Below, piece by piece: positions 43,946-52,764 of a DNA stretch of 64,000 bases. Numbering within the stretch: position 1 is the first letter of the stretch; the number at the start of each line of letters is the position of its first letter. Made by a program: the position numbers and the translations under genes. Source of the stretch: Deltaproteobacteria bacterium (GTDB taxonomy: Bacteria; Desulfobacterota; Desulfomonilia; UBA1062); assembly GCA_029552245.1 (NCBI GenBank), contig JAKPDW010000064.1, positions 57,128 to 121,127 on the forward strand, read 5' to 3'. A model generated the notes under the pieces. The model did no database searches, had not been told where the DNA came from, and saw only the letters and a program-made list of their open reading frames with translations.

Positions 43946-45210
43946 ATTTTAAGAACCAATCCCCCCTCGTCCACTTCCATCCTTGGGTCTCGCATGATCG
44001 CCCCACGGTCCTTGTCCAGATGACCCGTCACGGCCGGGCCTAGGGCATCCTTTCGGCAGACCGCCCGGCCCATTCTCCATCAACCTGCCCGGTGACTCAC
44101 GGTGCGAGGGGTTCACTGGAGCCCGGCCGCTCTCCCCACCACCCCGGCCCCTGTCCAGCTCCGGGGGGCCCCCTTTCGGCCGCCTTTTCTCAGGCGGCGG
44201 ATTCTCCATGGCCTGGGCCGGCTTTCCCGAGACGGTTGCTTGACCATCTTCCAGGACAGCCCGGGGCATGTCAAGACCGCATGCGGCTTTGAGACCGACA
44301 AACCACGATCGAACCTCCGGCGACGCCCTGGCGGGGAGGGGCTGTGTGCCAGGCCCTCGTCGGCGGGACACCCAGGCAGCCACCGGCTGCCCCCTCACAC
44401 CCTTAAAGAAGCTCGAGCGAGCCCGGACCGCCACACCAGCCACGCCTTGACGGCTCATGACGACTCACCATCGCGGACCACCGACTGGGAAATACCTGCA
44501 TAGGGATGTGGCTGATTTGACGGCTCATGACGACTCACCATCGCGAACCACCCGCGTGTGTCCTCAGGGACATGCCTTTCGTTTCCATGCGACGTTCACA
44601 CCGCCGGTGATGCATCGAGGCGAAAGCGGGCCTAACGGAAGGGGTGGGGCAGGTCAGGCGCCGAGACGCCCGAGGTGAACCGACCGCTACCGGCGGCGGG
44701 GCACGGCCCGGCCTGGTCGGGCCTTGGGAGTTTCATGCCGCAGCGCCCCCTTACGTCACCCGCCATGCATGCGCGACCGTTCACCCTGTACCTGCGCCCC
44801 GATCCAGGCGCCGATCACAGCGTGCCCGACATCCCAAGCCCGGCATCCCTCGGCAGGAGACACCCGCACGCGTGATCCGGCTTGGTTGCATCCGCGCACC
44901 CAGGGACTTACGTCTTTCCCCGCATTGTGGTGTGCCCAGAATCATGGTGCGTCCGCACACCCAGGGACGTGCGCCCGTCACCGGCTCCCCGGGAAGGACA
45001 CCCCCCACGGCACTCCCCACAGAAGACCGGCCCCTGGCACGTGCGTGGCCTGCACAGACGCTCGAGGCTCAACGTCGTATAGGCGCACGGTGCATCGCTG
45101 CCCTTCCGAGATCCCCTCACCCCGGTTACACTATCAGCACACGCGTGAACCAAAATCGTAACCGAGCGTTTCCATCTTGAACCTCAACACCCCGATATCC
45201 GTTTCTTTTT
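43946..45210. other. Gene-poor 1.26-kb region
   Basis: No supported gene. ORFs on both strands have high proline, arginine and histidine and no family motif. It contains the direct-repeat doublet at 44447-44552 and a weaker one around 44888-44975 (CACCCAGGGAC in both, 61 bp apart). Confidence 0.55.
44447..44552. repeat. Direct-repeat doublet, 36-nt units 70 bp apart
   Basis: TTGACGGCTCATGACGACTC continues to ACCACC in both copies. Copies are at 44447-44482 and 44517-44552, with one mismatch (G/A at unit position 30). The 34 nt between them are unrelated. Confidence 0.9.
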
Positions 45211-45215
45211 TGTAA

Positions 45216-45230
45216 TGGCCCGAAAGTTGC
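45216..45230 (+). promoter_or_regulatory. Sigma-54-like (-24/-12) promoter of the FN3 surface protein
   Basis: TGGCCCGAAAGTTGC has GG and GC 10 bp apart and matches TGGC-N7-TTGC; the -24 half reads TGGCCC rather than TGGCAC. The predicted start near 45242 is just upstream of the gene, and the preceding sequence is T-rich. Confidence 0.4.
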
Positions 45231-45253
45231 CGGTGCTTGGGCATCCTGCACCC

Positions 45254-46792
45254 ATGCGAGGTATCCGCTTGAGAAGACTCGTTGTGTTTTTCACGATGGT
45301 ATTCATGGGCATAACCGCGATGGTTTTCCTTCCTCAGGCAGACCTTGACGCCGCATCCCTCCTGGTGACCTGGAACCGGAACCCGGAGACCGACATCGCC
45401 GGGTACCGCGTCTACTACGGGACACGAAGCGGGGCGTTCGATCATGTCGCCAAAGCCGGGAACGCCACGAGCCACACGATCCAGAACGTGGCGACCGGTG
45501 TCACCTACTACGTGGCGGTATCGGCCTACGACACCTCGGGAAACGAGTCACCGAGATCGGCCACCCTGAGCGTGTACGTGCCTTCGACGAGCCCGTCACA
45601 GCCGTCCGGTTCCACCGGCTCGACCCAGGCAACCAACCCCGCCGGCGCCGCGACCTCCAACCCTTCGAGCAGCGTCGCCTCGAGCGGAGATACAAGCCCC
45701 AACCAGTCCGCGGACCCCGACCCCGGCGACGCAGACGACACGCAGTCACCGCCTGAGACCCTGCCGAGGCCGGTGGTCGTCTCCCCCCTCGACAACGAGG
45801 CCGACGTCGAGCTCACGCCCCTGCTCGAGGCCACCCCGCCTCCCGGTGACCACTGGTACGGCCAGTGGGAGATCAGCAGCGCCTCGGGTGATCTCGTCCT
45901 GGCCGCCACCGTCGCCTCGCCGACGGATGGATTCCAGGTGCCCGACCTCGTGCTCGAGGGCGGCACCGAATACTATTGCAGGGTAAGGTACCACGACGGT
46001 TCCGGGACATACACCGAGTGGTCCGAGCCCACTCTGTTTATAACCGCACGGGACGACACTGAGGATCTCGATGGAAACGGCGTGCCGGATGACCAGGAAC
46101 CCCCGGCAGGCGCCAGGGTGGACCTCGACAGGAACGGGGTCTCGGACCTCGTCCAGGAAGGGATGCTCACGATCCTCACCACCGAAGGCGGGATGCCGTT
46201 GAGCCTCAAGGCATCCACGAACTGCAGGGGGATAAAGGTGTTCAAGGCGCTCGACACCGCGCGGGGTGAAGGCTTCGAGACCAAGCCGGCATACCTCCCC
46301 ATCGGGATCGTGGATTTCAAGATGGAACTCGATCGGCCCGGCGACCTTGCCGAGGTGATCGTCTACCTCCCCAGGAAGGCACCGGTGGGTTCGAAGTGGT
46401 ACTTCTTCGACCAGAGAAACGGCTGGAGGGAGTACCCCCACGCCGTGCTCAGCGAAGACCGGCTCAGCGTCACGCTCACGCTCAAGGACGGTGATCCGGA
46501 TTACGGAGACTCAGACGGCGCAGCCAACGGCGTCATCGTCGACCCGGGAGGACTCGGCGTGGACGGGGAGGCCGCTTCGTTTGACGAGTCGCCTCGAGAT
46601 CAGCACCTCGGATGCTTCGTGACAGCCACAGACACCGACAGGGGGATGCCCGGCGCGAACACGCCGTCTTGGCACCTCATTGCCGGAATGCTCTTGGCTG
46701 TCTGTACAGCGCTCGGCGCGCGACGAGGGAGGGCCTCCCTTGCGACCCGGGGTATGCGCGGGTCTTCCTCCAGGTCCACTGCGGGGTCGTAG
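45254..46792 (+). CDS. Secreted or surface protein with FN3 domain and C-terminal anchor-like region
   Basis: 512 aa. A signal peptide (RRLVVFFTMVFMGITAMVF) is followed by a fibronectin type III domain at about 30-115 (LLVTWNRNPETDIAGYRVYY). A Ser/Pro/Asp-rich linker covers about 115-180. A second beta domain ends near 270. Two calcium-loop-like motifs follow, DLDGNGVPDDQE and DLDRNGVSDLVQE. The C-terminal part (about 310-450) resembles the choice-of-anchor-U type, and the tail has GCFVTATDTD, a hydrophobic helix and Arg-rich end, a sorting-signal layout. ATG 45254 lacks a ribosome-binding site; TTG 45269 with GCGAGG upstream is an alternative start. Confidence 0.75.
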   Translation: MRGIRLRRLVVFFTMVFMGITAMVFLPQADLDAASLLVTWNRNPETDIAGYRVYYGTRSGAFDHVAKAGNATSHTIQNVATGVTYYVAVSAYDTSGNESPRSATLSVYVPSTSPSQPSGSTGSTQATNPAGAATSNPSSSVASSGDTSPNQSADPDPGDADDTQSPPETLPRPVVVSPLDNEADVELTPLLEATPPPGDHWYGQWEISSASGDLVLAATVASPTDGFQVPDLVLEGGTEYYCRVRYHDGSGTYTEWSEPTLFITARDDTEDLDGNGVPDDQEPPAGARVDLDRNGVSDLVQEGMLTILTTEGGMPLSLKASTNCRGIKVFKALDTARGEGFETKPAYLPIGIVDFKMELDRPGDLAEVIVYLPRKAPVGSKWYFFDQRNGWREYPHAVLSEDRLSVTLTLKDGDPDYGDSDGAANGVIVDPGGLGVDGEAASFDESPRDQHLGCFVTATDTDRGMPGANTPSWHLIAGMLLAVCTALGARRGRASLATRGMRGSSSRSTAGS

Positions 46793-47239
46793 TCCGCGGG
46801 GCGGAAGCCACCCGTGCACGCGTGGCGACGGTGGTCACACCGGCCTCCTGCATCTTCTCGCCCCCTTGGGCGCGGCCTTTCAACCGCCGCTCTTGCGCGC
46901 GGCGGCCCGTCTACAAGGCATCCCCTGTCACCGGGATCGGGAAGGGTTCTCCAGCCTGTACCGAGGCCTCCGGCCGGTTCGAAAGGCCCCGCGACAGACC
47001 TGTCACCAGGCGCCGCCCAGACCGTGCTTCAGGTGGAGGTCATGCCCTTGTCTTCCCCAGCGATGAACCGGGCGAGTGGCCCGAAAGGGTCACACCGCCG
47101 GGGGCCTGCGTTCTTGAATGCCGGAGGGAAAAGGGGCGCATGCCCGCAAACACGAACCCCGACCGCGCTTGAATGCCTGCCTGGAAGAGACGCTCGTCGA
47201 GAGGGCGGGCAGACGGTGAGGGACAACGCGCAAGGCCTT
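46793..47239. other. Intergenic region between the surface protein and the tRNA operon
   Basis: About 450 nt with no supported gene. A hairpin at 46884-46905 (CCGCCGC / GCGGCGG) lacks a T tract. Confidence 0.5.
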
Positions 47240-47240
47240 T

Positions 47241-47280
47241 GAAAGGAAACATCCGAGGAGGTTTCACTCCTCGGATGTGT
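47241..47280 (-). terminator. Rho-independent terminator of the tRNA operon
   Basis: Perfect 12-bp stem (ACATCCGAGGAG with CTCCTCGGATGT, 47249-47278) and 6-nt loop directly after the last tRNA on the minus strand, followed by TTTCCTTTC. Confidence 0.85.
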
Positions 47281-47356
47281 TGGTGGGCCATCCAGGGCTC
47301 GAACCTGGGACCTACTGATTAAGAGTCAGTTGCTCTACCTGTTGAGCTAATGGCCC
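47281..47356 (-). tRNA. tRNA-Lys (anticodon CTT)
   Basis: 76 nt including encoded CCA. Cloverleaf arms are intact: acceptor GGGCCAT pairs with ATGGCCC, T-loop GGTTCGAGCC. Anticodon loop CTCTTAA gives CTT (codon AAG). Last gene of the five-tRNA operon. Confidence 0.95.
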
Positions 47357-47378
47357 ATGTCCCGTTTCTGGTATAGCG

Positions 47379-47455
47379 TGGCACGCCCGGGGCGACTCGA
47401 ACGCCCGACCTGCGGATTCGAAGTCCGACGCTCTATCCGGCTGAGCTACGGGCGC
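47379..47455 (-). tRNA. tRNA-Arg (anticodon TCG)
   Basis: 77 nt with encoded CCA; anticodon loop CTTCGAA gives TCG (codons CGN, mainly CGA). All arms pair. Confidence 0.95.
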
Positions 47456-47471
47456 ATCCGTCGTTCGTATC

Positions 47472-47548
47472 TGGGGTGAGTGAAGGGGATCGAACCCTCG
47501 GCCACAGGAGCCACAATCCTGCGCTCTACCAGCTGAGCTACACTCACC
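47472..47548 (-). tRNA. tRNA-His (anticodon GTG)
   Basis: 77 nt including the His-specific extra 5' G (position -1) opposite C73, and encoded CCA. Anticodon loop TTGTGGC gives GTG. Confidence 0.96.
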
Positions 47549-47558
47549 ATATGTTCTC

Positions 47559-47635
<77 letters not shown>

Positions 47636-47651
47636 CCACGTCGCCCCTGCC

Positions 47652-47729
<78 letters not shown>

Positions 47730-47738
47730 TAGACGAGC

Positions 47739-47767
47739 CTTATAGCAGAGGGTATATGGCATGGCAA
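47739..47767 (-). promoter_or_regulatory. Sigma-70 type promoter of the tRNA operon
   Basis: On the minus strand TTGCCA (47767-47762), 17-bp spacer, TATAAG (47744-47739), with the start site expected a few nt before tRNA-Pro. Confidence 0.75.
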
Positions 47768-47965
47768 GCACTTTTTCCCCGGGCCATGCAGCTCCCATCT
47801 TATCGATTTGCTTATTGATTTGCCCCGGATGCGAACGGTGGGACCTTCATGGGCGCGCCCCAGAGACCCGCCTCACCGCCGAACCCAAGCTCGGCGCCGA
47901 CGTCTCCCGGTTCGCCCCCCGGCCACACGGACAGGAGCGTGGAGGCCCTTCGAACCTCTCTGGGA

Positions 47966-48062
47966 TCTCCTGGTCACATGCTCTCTCCCCACCGAGCGCA
48001 CAGGGGTAACTGGGGATGACATGGGGAGCCTGAGGTCTCCTGATCAGGTCTTCTCTCCCCAC
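47966..48062. repeat. Imperfect direct-repeat doublet, about 27-nt units 70 bp apart
   Basis: Units start at 47966 and 48036 with TCTCCTG and end with TCTCTCCCCAC; the middle differs at several positions. Confidence 0.7.
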
Positions 48063-48242
48063 GGCCCGCGTTCCCGGGTCCCCATGGCGGCCCCCCGGGC
48101 ATCGCGCTCACACGTCATACCCAAGAGGCAAGAAGCTGGGCTTAAGAGATGGGGCTTAGCAACCGCGCACCGGCTCTTGGATCCACCACCGAGGCCGTTT
48201 GGGCTTCCCGGTCGTCCTCCCCCTAGGGGGACGGTCCTCGAG

Positions 48243-48345
48243 GGAGAACGTGTCGCGAAACCCAGGCCTTCTGAACGTGCAGTTTAGCGACGGATCCGTC
48301 GCGGAGCCCGATGGAGAACATGTGCCAAACCCAGGCCTTCCGAAC
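48243..48345. repeat. Imperfect direct-repeat doublet, 33-34-nt units 70 bp apart
   Basis: Units 48243-48276 and 48313-48345 share GGAGAAC, TGT and AAACCCAGGCCTTC, differing by one indel and about three substitutions. Confidence 0.85.
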
Positions 48346-48419
48346 TCTCCAGCCCTCGCCGAAAAGCGCCACGGGGTCCTTTGCTATCCCCAGCGCCTCC
48401 TCCGGAAACCCTGGGCGCC

Positions 48420-48869
48420 TCACTCGTTCTTGCCGCCAGATATGGCATGGAGGACCATGCGCTCGGCCTCTTCCATGGCGAGGGCCTCTTCCTCGGTGAC
48501 GTCCTCGTGGTTGAACCCCGCAAGGTGGCAGATCCCGTGAACCAGGAGCTGCCTGATGCGCTCGTTCGTGCTCATGTGCGCATCCCTCGCCTCCTCGGCG
48601 GCCCTCTCCACCGATATGACGACATCGCCCAGGTGGTTTCCCGCCGGCCCCTCGCCTTCCTGCTGGGGAAAGCTGATGACGTTGGTAGGCCGGTCCCGGC
48701 CGAGGTAGTCCCTGTTGAGCTCCCTGATCCTCTCGTCGCCCACGAGGACGACGCACAGCTCGACCCCCTCCTTGCCGAGAGCGGCCAGCGCCTCCTGCGC
48801 CCACCTGCCCACCTGGTCCGCCTCGACCAGGTTCCTGCCGACCTCGTCGATGACGTCTATGAGATTCAT
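48420..48869 (-). CDS. ybeY: Endoribonuclease YbeY (rRNA maturation factor)
   Basis: 149 aa. The metal motif reads HGICHLAGFNH, the YbeY HGxxHLxGxDH with Asn in place of the usual Asp; the Arg/Ser strand NVISFPQQE and LGDVVIS are present. Acts in 16S rRNA 3' maturation and ribosome quality control. The ATG overlaps the phoH stop (ATGA), the normal gene order for this pair. Confidence 0.94.
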   Translation of the reverse strand: MNLIDVIDEVGRNLVEADQVGRWAQEALAALGKEGVELCVVLVGDERIRELNRDYLGRDRPTNVISFPQQEGEGPAGNHLGDVVISVERAAEEARDAHMSTNERIRQLLVHGICHLAGFNHEDVTEEEALAMEEAERMVLHAISGGKNE

Positions 48870-49810
48870 CTCCCGTTCTTCTCGTAGGCCCTGATGATCT
48901 TGGCCACCACCTTGTGACGCACCACGTCGTCCTCGGTGAAGTAGACGAAGCCCAGCTCGTCTATGTCCTTGAGGATCCTGGACGCCTCGACCAGCCCCGA
49001 CATGACGCCGGGCGGGAGGTCTATCTGCGTGACGTCCCCGGTAATGAGCGCCTTTGAATTGAACCCGATGCGGGTCAGGAACATCTTCATCTGCTCCGAG
49101 GTGGTGTTCTGCGCCTCGTCGAGGATGATGAAGGCGTCGTTGAGGGTGCGGCCCCTCATGAAGGCCAGGGGGGCGATCTCGATGGTGTCCCGCGCCAACA
49201 GCCTGAGCACGTGGTCTCGCTCCAGCATGTCGTACAGCGCATCGTACAGGGGTCTCAGGTACGGGTTGACCTTCTCCTGGAGATCGCCCGGCAGAAAACC
49301 GAGCCTCTCTCCCGCCTCGACGGCCGGCCTCGTGAGCACGATCCGCTCGACCTTCTTCTTCAGCAGGTAGTGCACACCCATGGCGAGGGCGAGGTAGGTC
49401 TTCCCCGTGCCCGCAGGGCCGATGCCGAAGAGGATGTCCTTCACGCGCATGGCGTCGATGTACCGCTTCTGCTGCAGGCTCTTGGGGACGATCACCTTCT
49501 TGGTGGAGGAGATGTAGATGCTGTCCTTGAAGACCTCCTCGAGGTCCACGGTCCTGTCCTTGGCTAGCATGCGCACGGCGTACCAGACATCGTCCTGGTA
49601 GACGGGGAACCCGCCCTTGATGAGCCGGTAGAGGTCTCTCAGCGCGTGCCCGGCGAGCTCCACGCTGAAGCTCTCGCCCGAGAGCTCAATGGTGTTGCCC
49701 TTGAGGGAGCACTTGACACCGGTCGATTCCTCGAGGATCTTCAGATGCGAGCAACTGTCTCCGGCAAGCTGCCGGAGGATGTGCGTGTCTGCGAATTCTA
49801 TGGTAGGCAT
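48866..49810 (-). CDS. ybeZ: PhoH-like ATPase (YbeZ)
   Basis: 314 aa. P-loop FGIGPAGTGKTYLA, Walker B FIILDEAQNTT, and ALITGDVTQIDLP are the PhoH family signature. An N-terminal KH-like segment precedes it (about 1-100). It is a probable RNA helicase/ATPase partner of YbeY. The ribosome-binding site before ATG 49810 is weak. Confidence 0.94.
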   Translation of the reverse strand: MPTIEFADTHILRQLAGDSCSHLKILEESTGVKCSLKGNTIELSGESFSVELAGHALRDLYRLIKGGFPVYQDDVWYAVRMLAKDRTVDLEEVFKDSIYISSTKKVIVPKSLQQKRYIDAMRVKDILFGIGPAGTGKTYLALAMGVHYLLKKKVERIVLTRPAVEAGERLGFLPGDLQEKVNPYLRPLYDALYDMLERDHVLRLLARDTIEIAPLAFMRGRTLNDAFIILDEAQNTTSEQMKMFLTRIGFNSKALITGDVTQIDLPPGVMSGLVEASRILKDIDELGFVYFTEDDVVRHKVVAKIIRAYEKNGR

Positions 49811-50311
49811 GTCGTTTCCGAGCGGGGCGATCCCTCCCTCGACTCTCTGGATAGCTCAATTCATCACCGCGCACAAGCGTAATCAGCACCCCTCGAGGCG
49901 CACGGCTCATCACTTGTGCGGGGTGAGGGCGGGAATGTCCAGGGTCCTGCATCCCGTCTCTCCCCCTCCAGGCGGGATGCAGGGCATCGAGACCCTGGCG
50001 CTGTCCGAAGCCCCGCGTGCAGGCGCGGCACCCTGACCGGGATGCGAGGTCGCATGGAGCCCTCGGCCCGTCTCACCCGCGCACGGCCGCAGGGATTCTT
50101 ATGGGAATCCCGGAAGGCTGAGCGATTTGTTTAGCATGACCGGCAATGCGAGCACGGCCGCAGGGCCCCTTATGGGAATACCGGGATCGCCCGTTTCCCG
50201 CGCACCCCTTCACGCCGACCCCGGAGGCCCGCCCGTGGAGTCGGCAGGACCCCGATTCCCGGATGGAAATGCATGTTGCCACGCCATGAACGATGTATTA
50301 TGACACTCGGC
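49811..50311. other. Intergenic region with repeats between phoH and queD
   Basis: About 500 nt, divergent promoters expected, no supported gene. It contains the doublet at 50081-50184. Confidence 0.55.
50081..50184. repeat. Direct-repeat doublet, 33-nt units 71 bp apart; first unit palindromic
   Basis: Units 50081-50113 and 50152-50184 share GCACGGCCGCAGGG, CTTATGGGAAT and CCGG, with four mismatches. In unit 1, GGGATTC and GAATCCC form a perfect 7-bp stem (50092-50111). Confidence 0.85.
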
Positions 50312-50698
50312 ATGTTCAAGGTCAAAGTGCTCACAACCTTCAGCGCGGCGCACCACCTGAGGGGGTACCGAGGCGACTGCGAGCGGCTCCACGGCCACAA
50401 CTACCGGGTCGAGGTCGCGGTCGCGTCGAGGGAGCCGGGCCCGACGGGCCTGGTCATGGACTTCCGCGAGCTCAAGGACGTGCTCGAGTCCGTCGTCGAA
50501 AGGCTCGACCACCGGCTGCTCAACGAACTCGACTACTTCAAGGAGAAGAACCCCTCGGCGGAGAACATCGCGAGGTACATCTTCGAGGCCGTGGGGAAGG
50601 CCCTGGGTTCGGAGGTCTCGCTCGCTGAGGTGACCGTCTGGGAGAACGACACCTGCTGCGTCACGTGCACGCCCGGGCCCCAAGATCGATCGCCATGA
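50312..50698 (+). CDS. queD: 6-carboxytetrahydropterin synthase
   Basis: 128 aa from ATG 50312. Zinc histidines in FSAAHHL and LHGHNY, and the catalytic Cys23 in GDCERLHGH, define QueD; VWENDTCCVTC is near the C-terminus with the family Glu. It converts dihydroneopterin triphosphate to carboxytetrahydropterin for queuosine. Four-nt overlap (ATGA) with folE2, which makes the substrate. An upstream ATG (50300) is possible. Confidence 0.93.
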   Translation: MFKVKVLTTFSAAHHLRGYRGDCERLHGHNYRVEVAVASREPGPTGLVMDFRELKDVLESVVERLDHRLLNELDYFKEKNPSAENIARYIFEAVGKALGSEVSLAEVTVWENDTCCVTCTPGPQDRSP

Positions 50699-51474
50699 AG
50701 GACGTCCAGAAACTCATGCCCGAAAACCCCCTGAGGATCGAGAAGGTGGGGGTCAAGGGCATAAGCTACCCCATCGTGGTGTCCGACAGGAAGAAGGGCA
50801 CCCAGCACACGGTCGCGTCGATAAACCTGTACGTAGACCTCCCGAGGCACTTCAAGGGCACCCACATGAGCAGGTTCATCGAGGTGCTCAACGAACACCG
50901 CGAGGAGATCCACATCAAGAACTTCGAGAACATCCTCGAGGAGATCAAGAGGGCGCTCGAGGCCGAAAGCGCGCACATGGAACTGGAGTTCCCCTATTTC
51001 ATCGAGAAGACGGCGCCTGTGAGCAAGGCCCAGGGGCTCATGGAGTACAGTTGCTCCCTCGTGGGGATGGTCGGCCCGAGACGTGAATTCAAGGTGGGCG
51101 TGAAGGTCCCGGTCCAGACCGTGTGCCCCTGCTCCAGGGAGATCAGCGACTTCGGCGCGCACAACCAGCGCGGCATCGTGACCGTGGTGGTCCGCTACGA
51201 GCGCTTCTTCTGGATAGAGGATCTCATCGAGCTCGTGGAGTCGTGCGGGTCGAGCCCCGTCTACCCGATCCTCAAGAGACCGGACGAGAAGTACATCACC
51301 GAGCAGGCTTACAACAACCCCAGGTTCGTGGAAGACGTGGTACGCCAGGCCGCCTTTCTCCTGAGCCGAAAGAGCGAGTTTTCGTGGTTCTCGGTCGAGG
51401 CCGAGAACTTCGAGAGCATCCACAACCACAGCGCATACGCATACATCGAAAGCGAGCTGGGCCATGGCCGGTGA
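50695..51474 (+). CDS. folE2: GTP cyclohydrolase I type B
   Basis: 259 aa. The FolE2 signature TVCPCSREISDFGAHNQRG is present, with the metal-binding cysteine, and the C-terminal NHSAYAYIE. Makes 7,8-dihydroneopterin triphosphate for folate and for QueD. FolE2 works with metals other than zinc, useful under zinc limitation. It overlaps queD by 4 nt and the next gene by 11 nt. Confidence 0.95.
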   Translation: MKDVQKLMPENPLRIEKVGVKGISYPIVVSDRKKGTQHTVASINLYVDLPRHFKGTHMSRFIEVLNEHREEIHIKNFENILEEIKRALEAESAHMELEFPYFIEKTAPVSKAQGLMEYSCSLVGMVGPRREFKVGVKVPVQTVCPCSREISDFGAHNQRGIVTVVVRYERFFWIEDLIELVESCGSSPVYPILKRPDEKYITEQAYNNPRFVEDVVRQAAFLLSRKSEFSWFSVEAENFESIHNHSAYAYIESELGHGR

Positions 51475-52471
51475 ACCCCTGCCGCTGGGGAAGCTCCCCA
51501 TACCGCTGCTGAGGAGATTCCTGGAGGAGGTCGGCAAGAACCACCCCGACGTGGTCGTCGGTCCTGGCATCGGGGTGGACGCGGCCGTGATCAGGTTCGG
51601 CGAGACCATGCTCGTCTTCAAGACCGACCCCATCACCTTCGCCACCGACGACATCGCCTGGTACCTCGTCACCGTCAACGCCAACGATATCTGCTGCATG
51701 GGCGGCATCCCCGAGTACCTCCTCGTCACCATGCTCCTGCCGCGCGGCTCCACGACAGAGCAGAGCGTCCACGACCTGTTCGTCTCCCTGAAGAGGGCGT
51801 GCGACGCGAACGAGGTCACGCTCGTGGGCGGGCATACCGAGGTCACGCACGGCATCGACAGGCCCATAGCCGTGGGGTTCATGGTGGGCTCGCTCTCGCA
51901 GCACGGGGTGGTCCGCGCGTCGGATGCGGGACCGGGAGACGTGATCCTCATGAGCAAGGCCGTCCCCATAGAGGCCGTCTCGCTCCTCGCTCGGGAGTTC
52001 CCCCACAGGCTCGATATCGACGAGGAGACGCTCGCGAAGGCTCGAAACCTCATTTACGACCCGGGGATAAGCGTGAGGAAGGAAGCGCTCATCGCCATGA
52101 GCGTGGGGGGCGTCACCGCCATGCACGACCCTACCGAGGGGGGCATCGCGACCGGGCTCTACGAGCTCGCCTGCGCCACGCGGTGCGGCATACGGATCGA
52201 CGGCGACGCGATACCCGTGATCGAACACGCCCGCGCCATCCTCCCTGTCTTCGGCATGGACCCGTTGGGCGCGCTCGCATCGGGAACGCTGCTCGTATGC
52301 TGCAGGCCCGAAAGCGCTCAACGCATCCTCGATGCCTGGGCCAAGGCCGGCATCCCGGGCACGCTCATCGGAACGCTCACCGCCAGGCAGGAGCACACGA
52401 TCGTCAGGCAAGGCAAGCAACAGGAGCTCACCGCCTTCGACGCGGACGAGGTGACAAAGGCCTTCTCCTGA
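51464..52471 (+). CDS. AIR-synthase-family ATP-dependent protein (HypE/PurM-like)
   Basis: 335 aa. The PurM/HypE fold is indicated by VGPGIGVDAAVIRF (N-terminal ATP strand), DDIAWYLVTVNANDICCMGG, LVGGHTEVTHGIDRPIAVG and MHDPTEGGIATGLYEL. It lacks the C-terminal PRIC of HypE and the Cys/Sec loop of SelD, so it belongs to a less characterised subgroup. Overlap with folE2 by 11 nt suggests a function linked to pterin or queuosine chemistry (inference). Confidence 0.83.
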   Translation: MAGEPLPLGKLPIPLLRRFLEEVGKNHPDVVVGPGIGVDAAVIRFGETMLVFKTDPITFATDDIAWYLVTVNANDICCMGGIPEYLLVTMLLPRGSTTEQSVHDLFVSLKRACDANEVTLVGGHTEVTHGIDRPIAVGFMVGSLSQHGVVRASDAGPGDVILMSKAVPIEAVSLLAREFPHRLDIDEETLAKARNLIYDPGISVRKEALIAMSVGGVTAMHDPTEGGIATGLYELACATRCGIRIDGDAIPVIEHARAILPVFGMDPLGALASGTLLVCCRPESAQRILDAWAKAGIPGTLIGTLTARQEHTIVRQGKQQELTAFDADEVTKAFS

Positions 52472-52764
52472 AGCACCCTCACGGCTCTTCCATGCGGGTG
52501 GAGGCCTGGCGTCCAAGGCCCCAGGTTCCCTTCACGACCCGGCGCCGCCACGAAGGGCCCCTGTTTCGTGGGACGGGACGATGCGCCCGAGCTCGCCCGT
52601 GGTTTTCCTTGGCACCGACAGGGTATCGTGCCCGGGCAGGGCTCTCGGGGATCGTCGTCGAACAGGGTCCGGGCGGCATCGCCCCGGGATCAGAAGAGGC
52701 ACGCGCCGGACATCCCGGCCGGATGCGAGGCCCCCCTTCTCTCTGCGCCGGTGACGGGGTGAGG
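52472..52764. other. Convergent intergenic region, no gene seen
   Basis: About 290 nt between the AIR-synthase-family gene and the biotin carboxylase gene, no ORF with support. Confidence 0.5.

Larger units (their letters stand above)
47768..48419. other. Intergenic region with repeats, no gene seen
   Basis: About 650 nt between the tRNA promoter and the 3' end of ybeY. It contains two direct-repeat doublets (47966/48036 and 48243/48313) and a 14-bp palindrome TCCCCCTAGGGGGA at 48218-48231. Confidence 0.6.

Noticed and set aside
44447..44552. Calling a CRISPR array
   Set aside because: Only two units, no cas genes in the window, no repeat hairpin, and other doublets of the same period with unrelated units lie nearby.
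44644..45180. 178-aa plus-strand ORF in the gene-poor region
   Set aside because: Proline/arginine/histidine-rich without domain pattern; other frames are equally open because of high G+C.
46884..46905. Terminator after the FN3 surface protein
   Set aside because: A 7-bp hairpin is present but about 90 nt downstream and without a T tract; evidence too weak.
48420..48869. Loss of function in YbeY because Asp is Asn in the last metal motif
   Set aside because: The three histidines are intact and Asn occurs at tolerant positions; not enough to call it degenerate.
51464..52471. Selenophosphate synthetase (SelD) as support for the selenoprotein
   Set aside because: The N-terminal glycine-rich loop with Cys/Sec and Lys of SelD is missing; the protein is a different AIR-synthase-family member.
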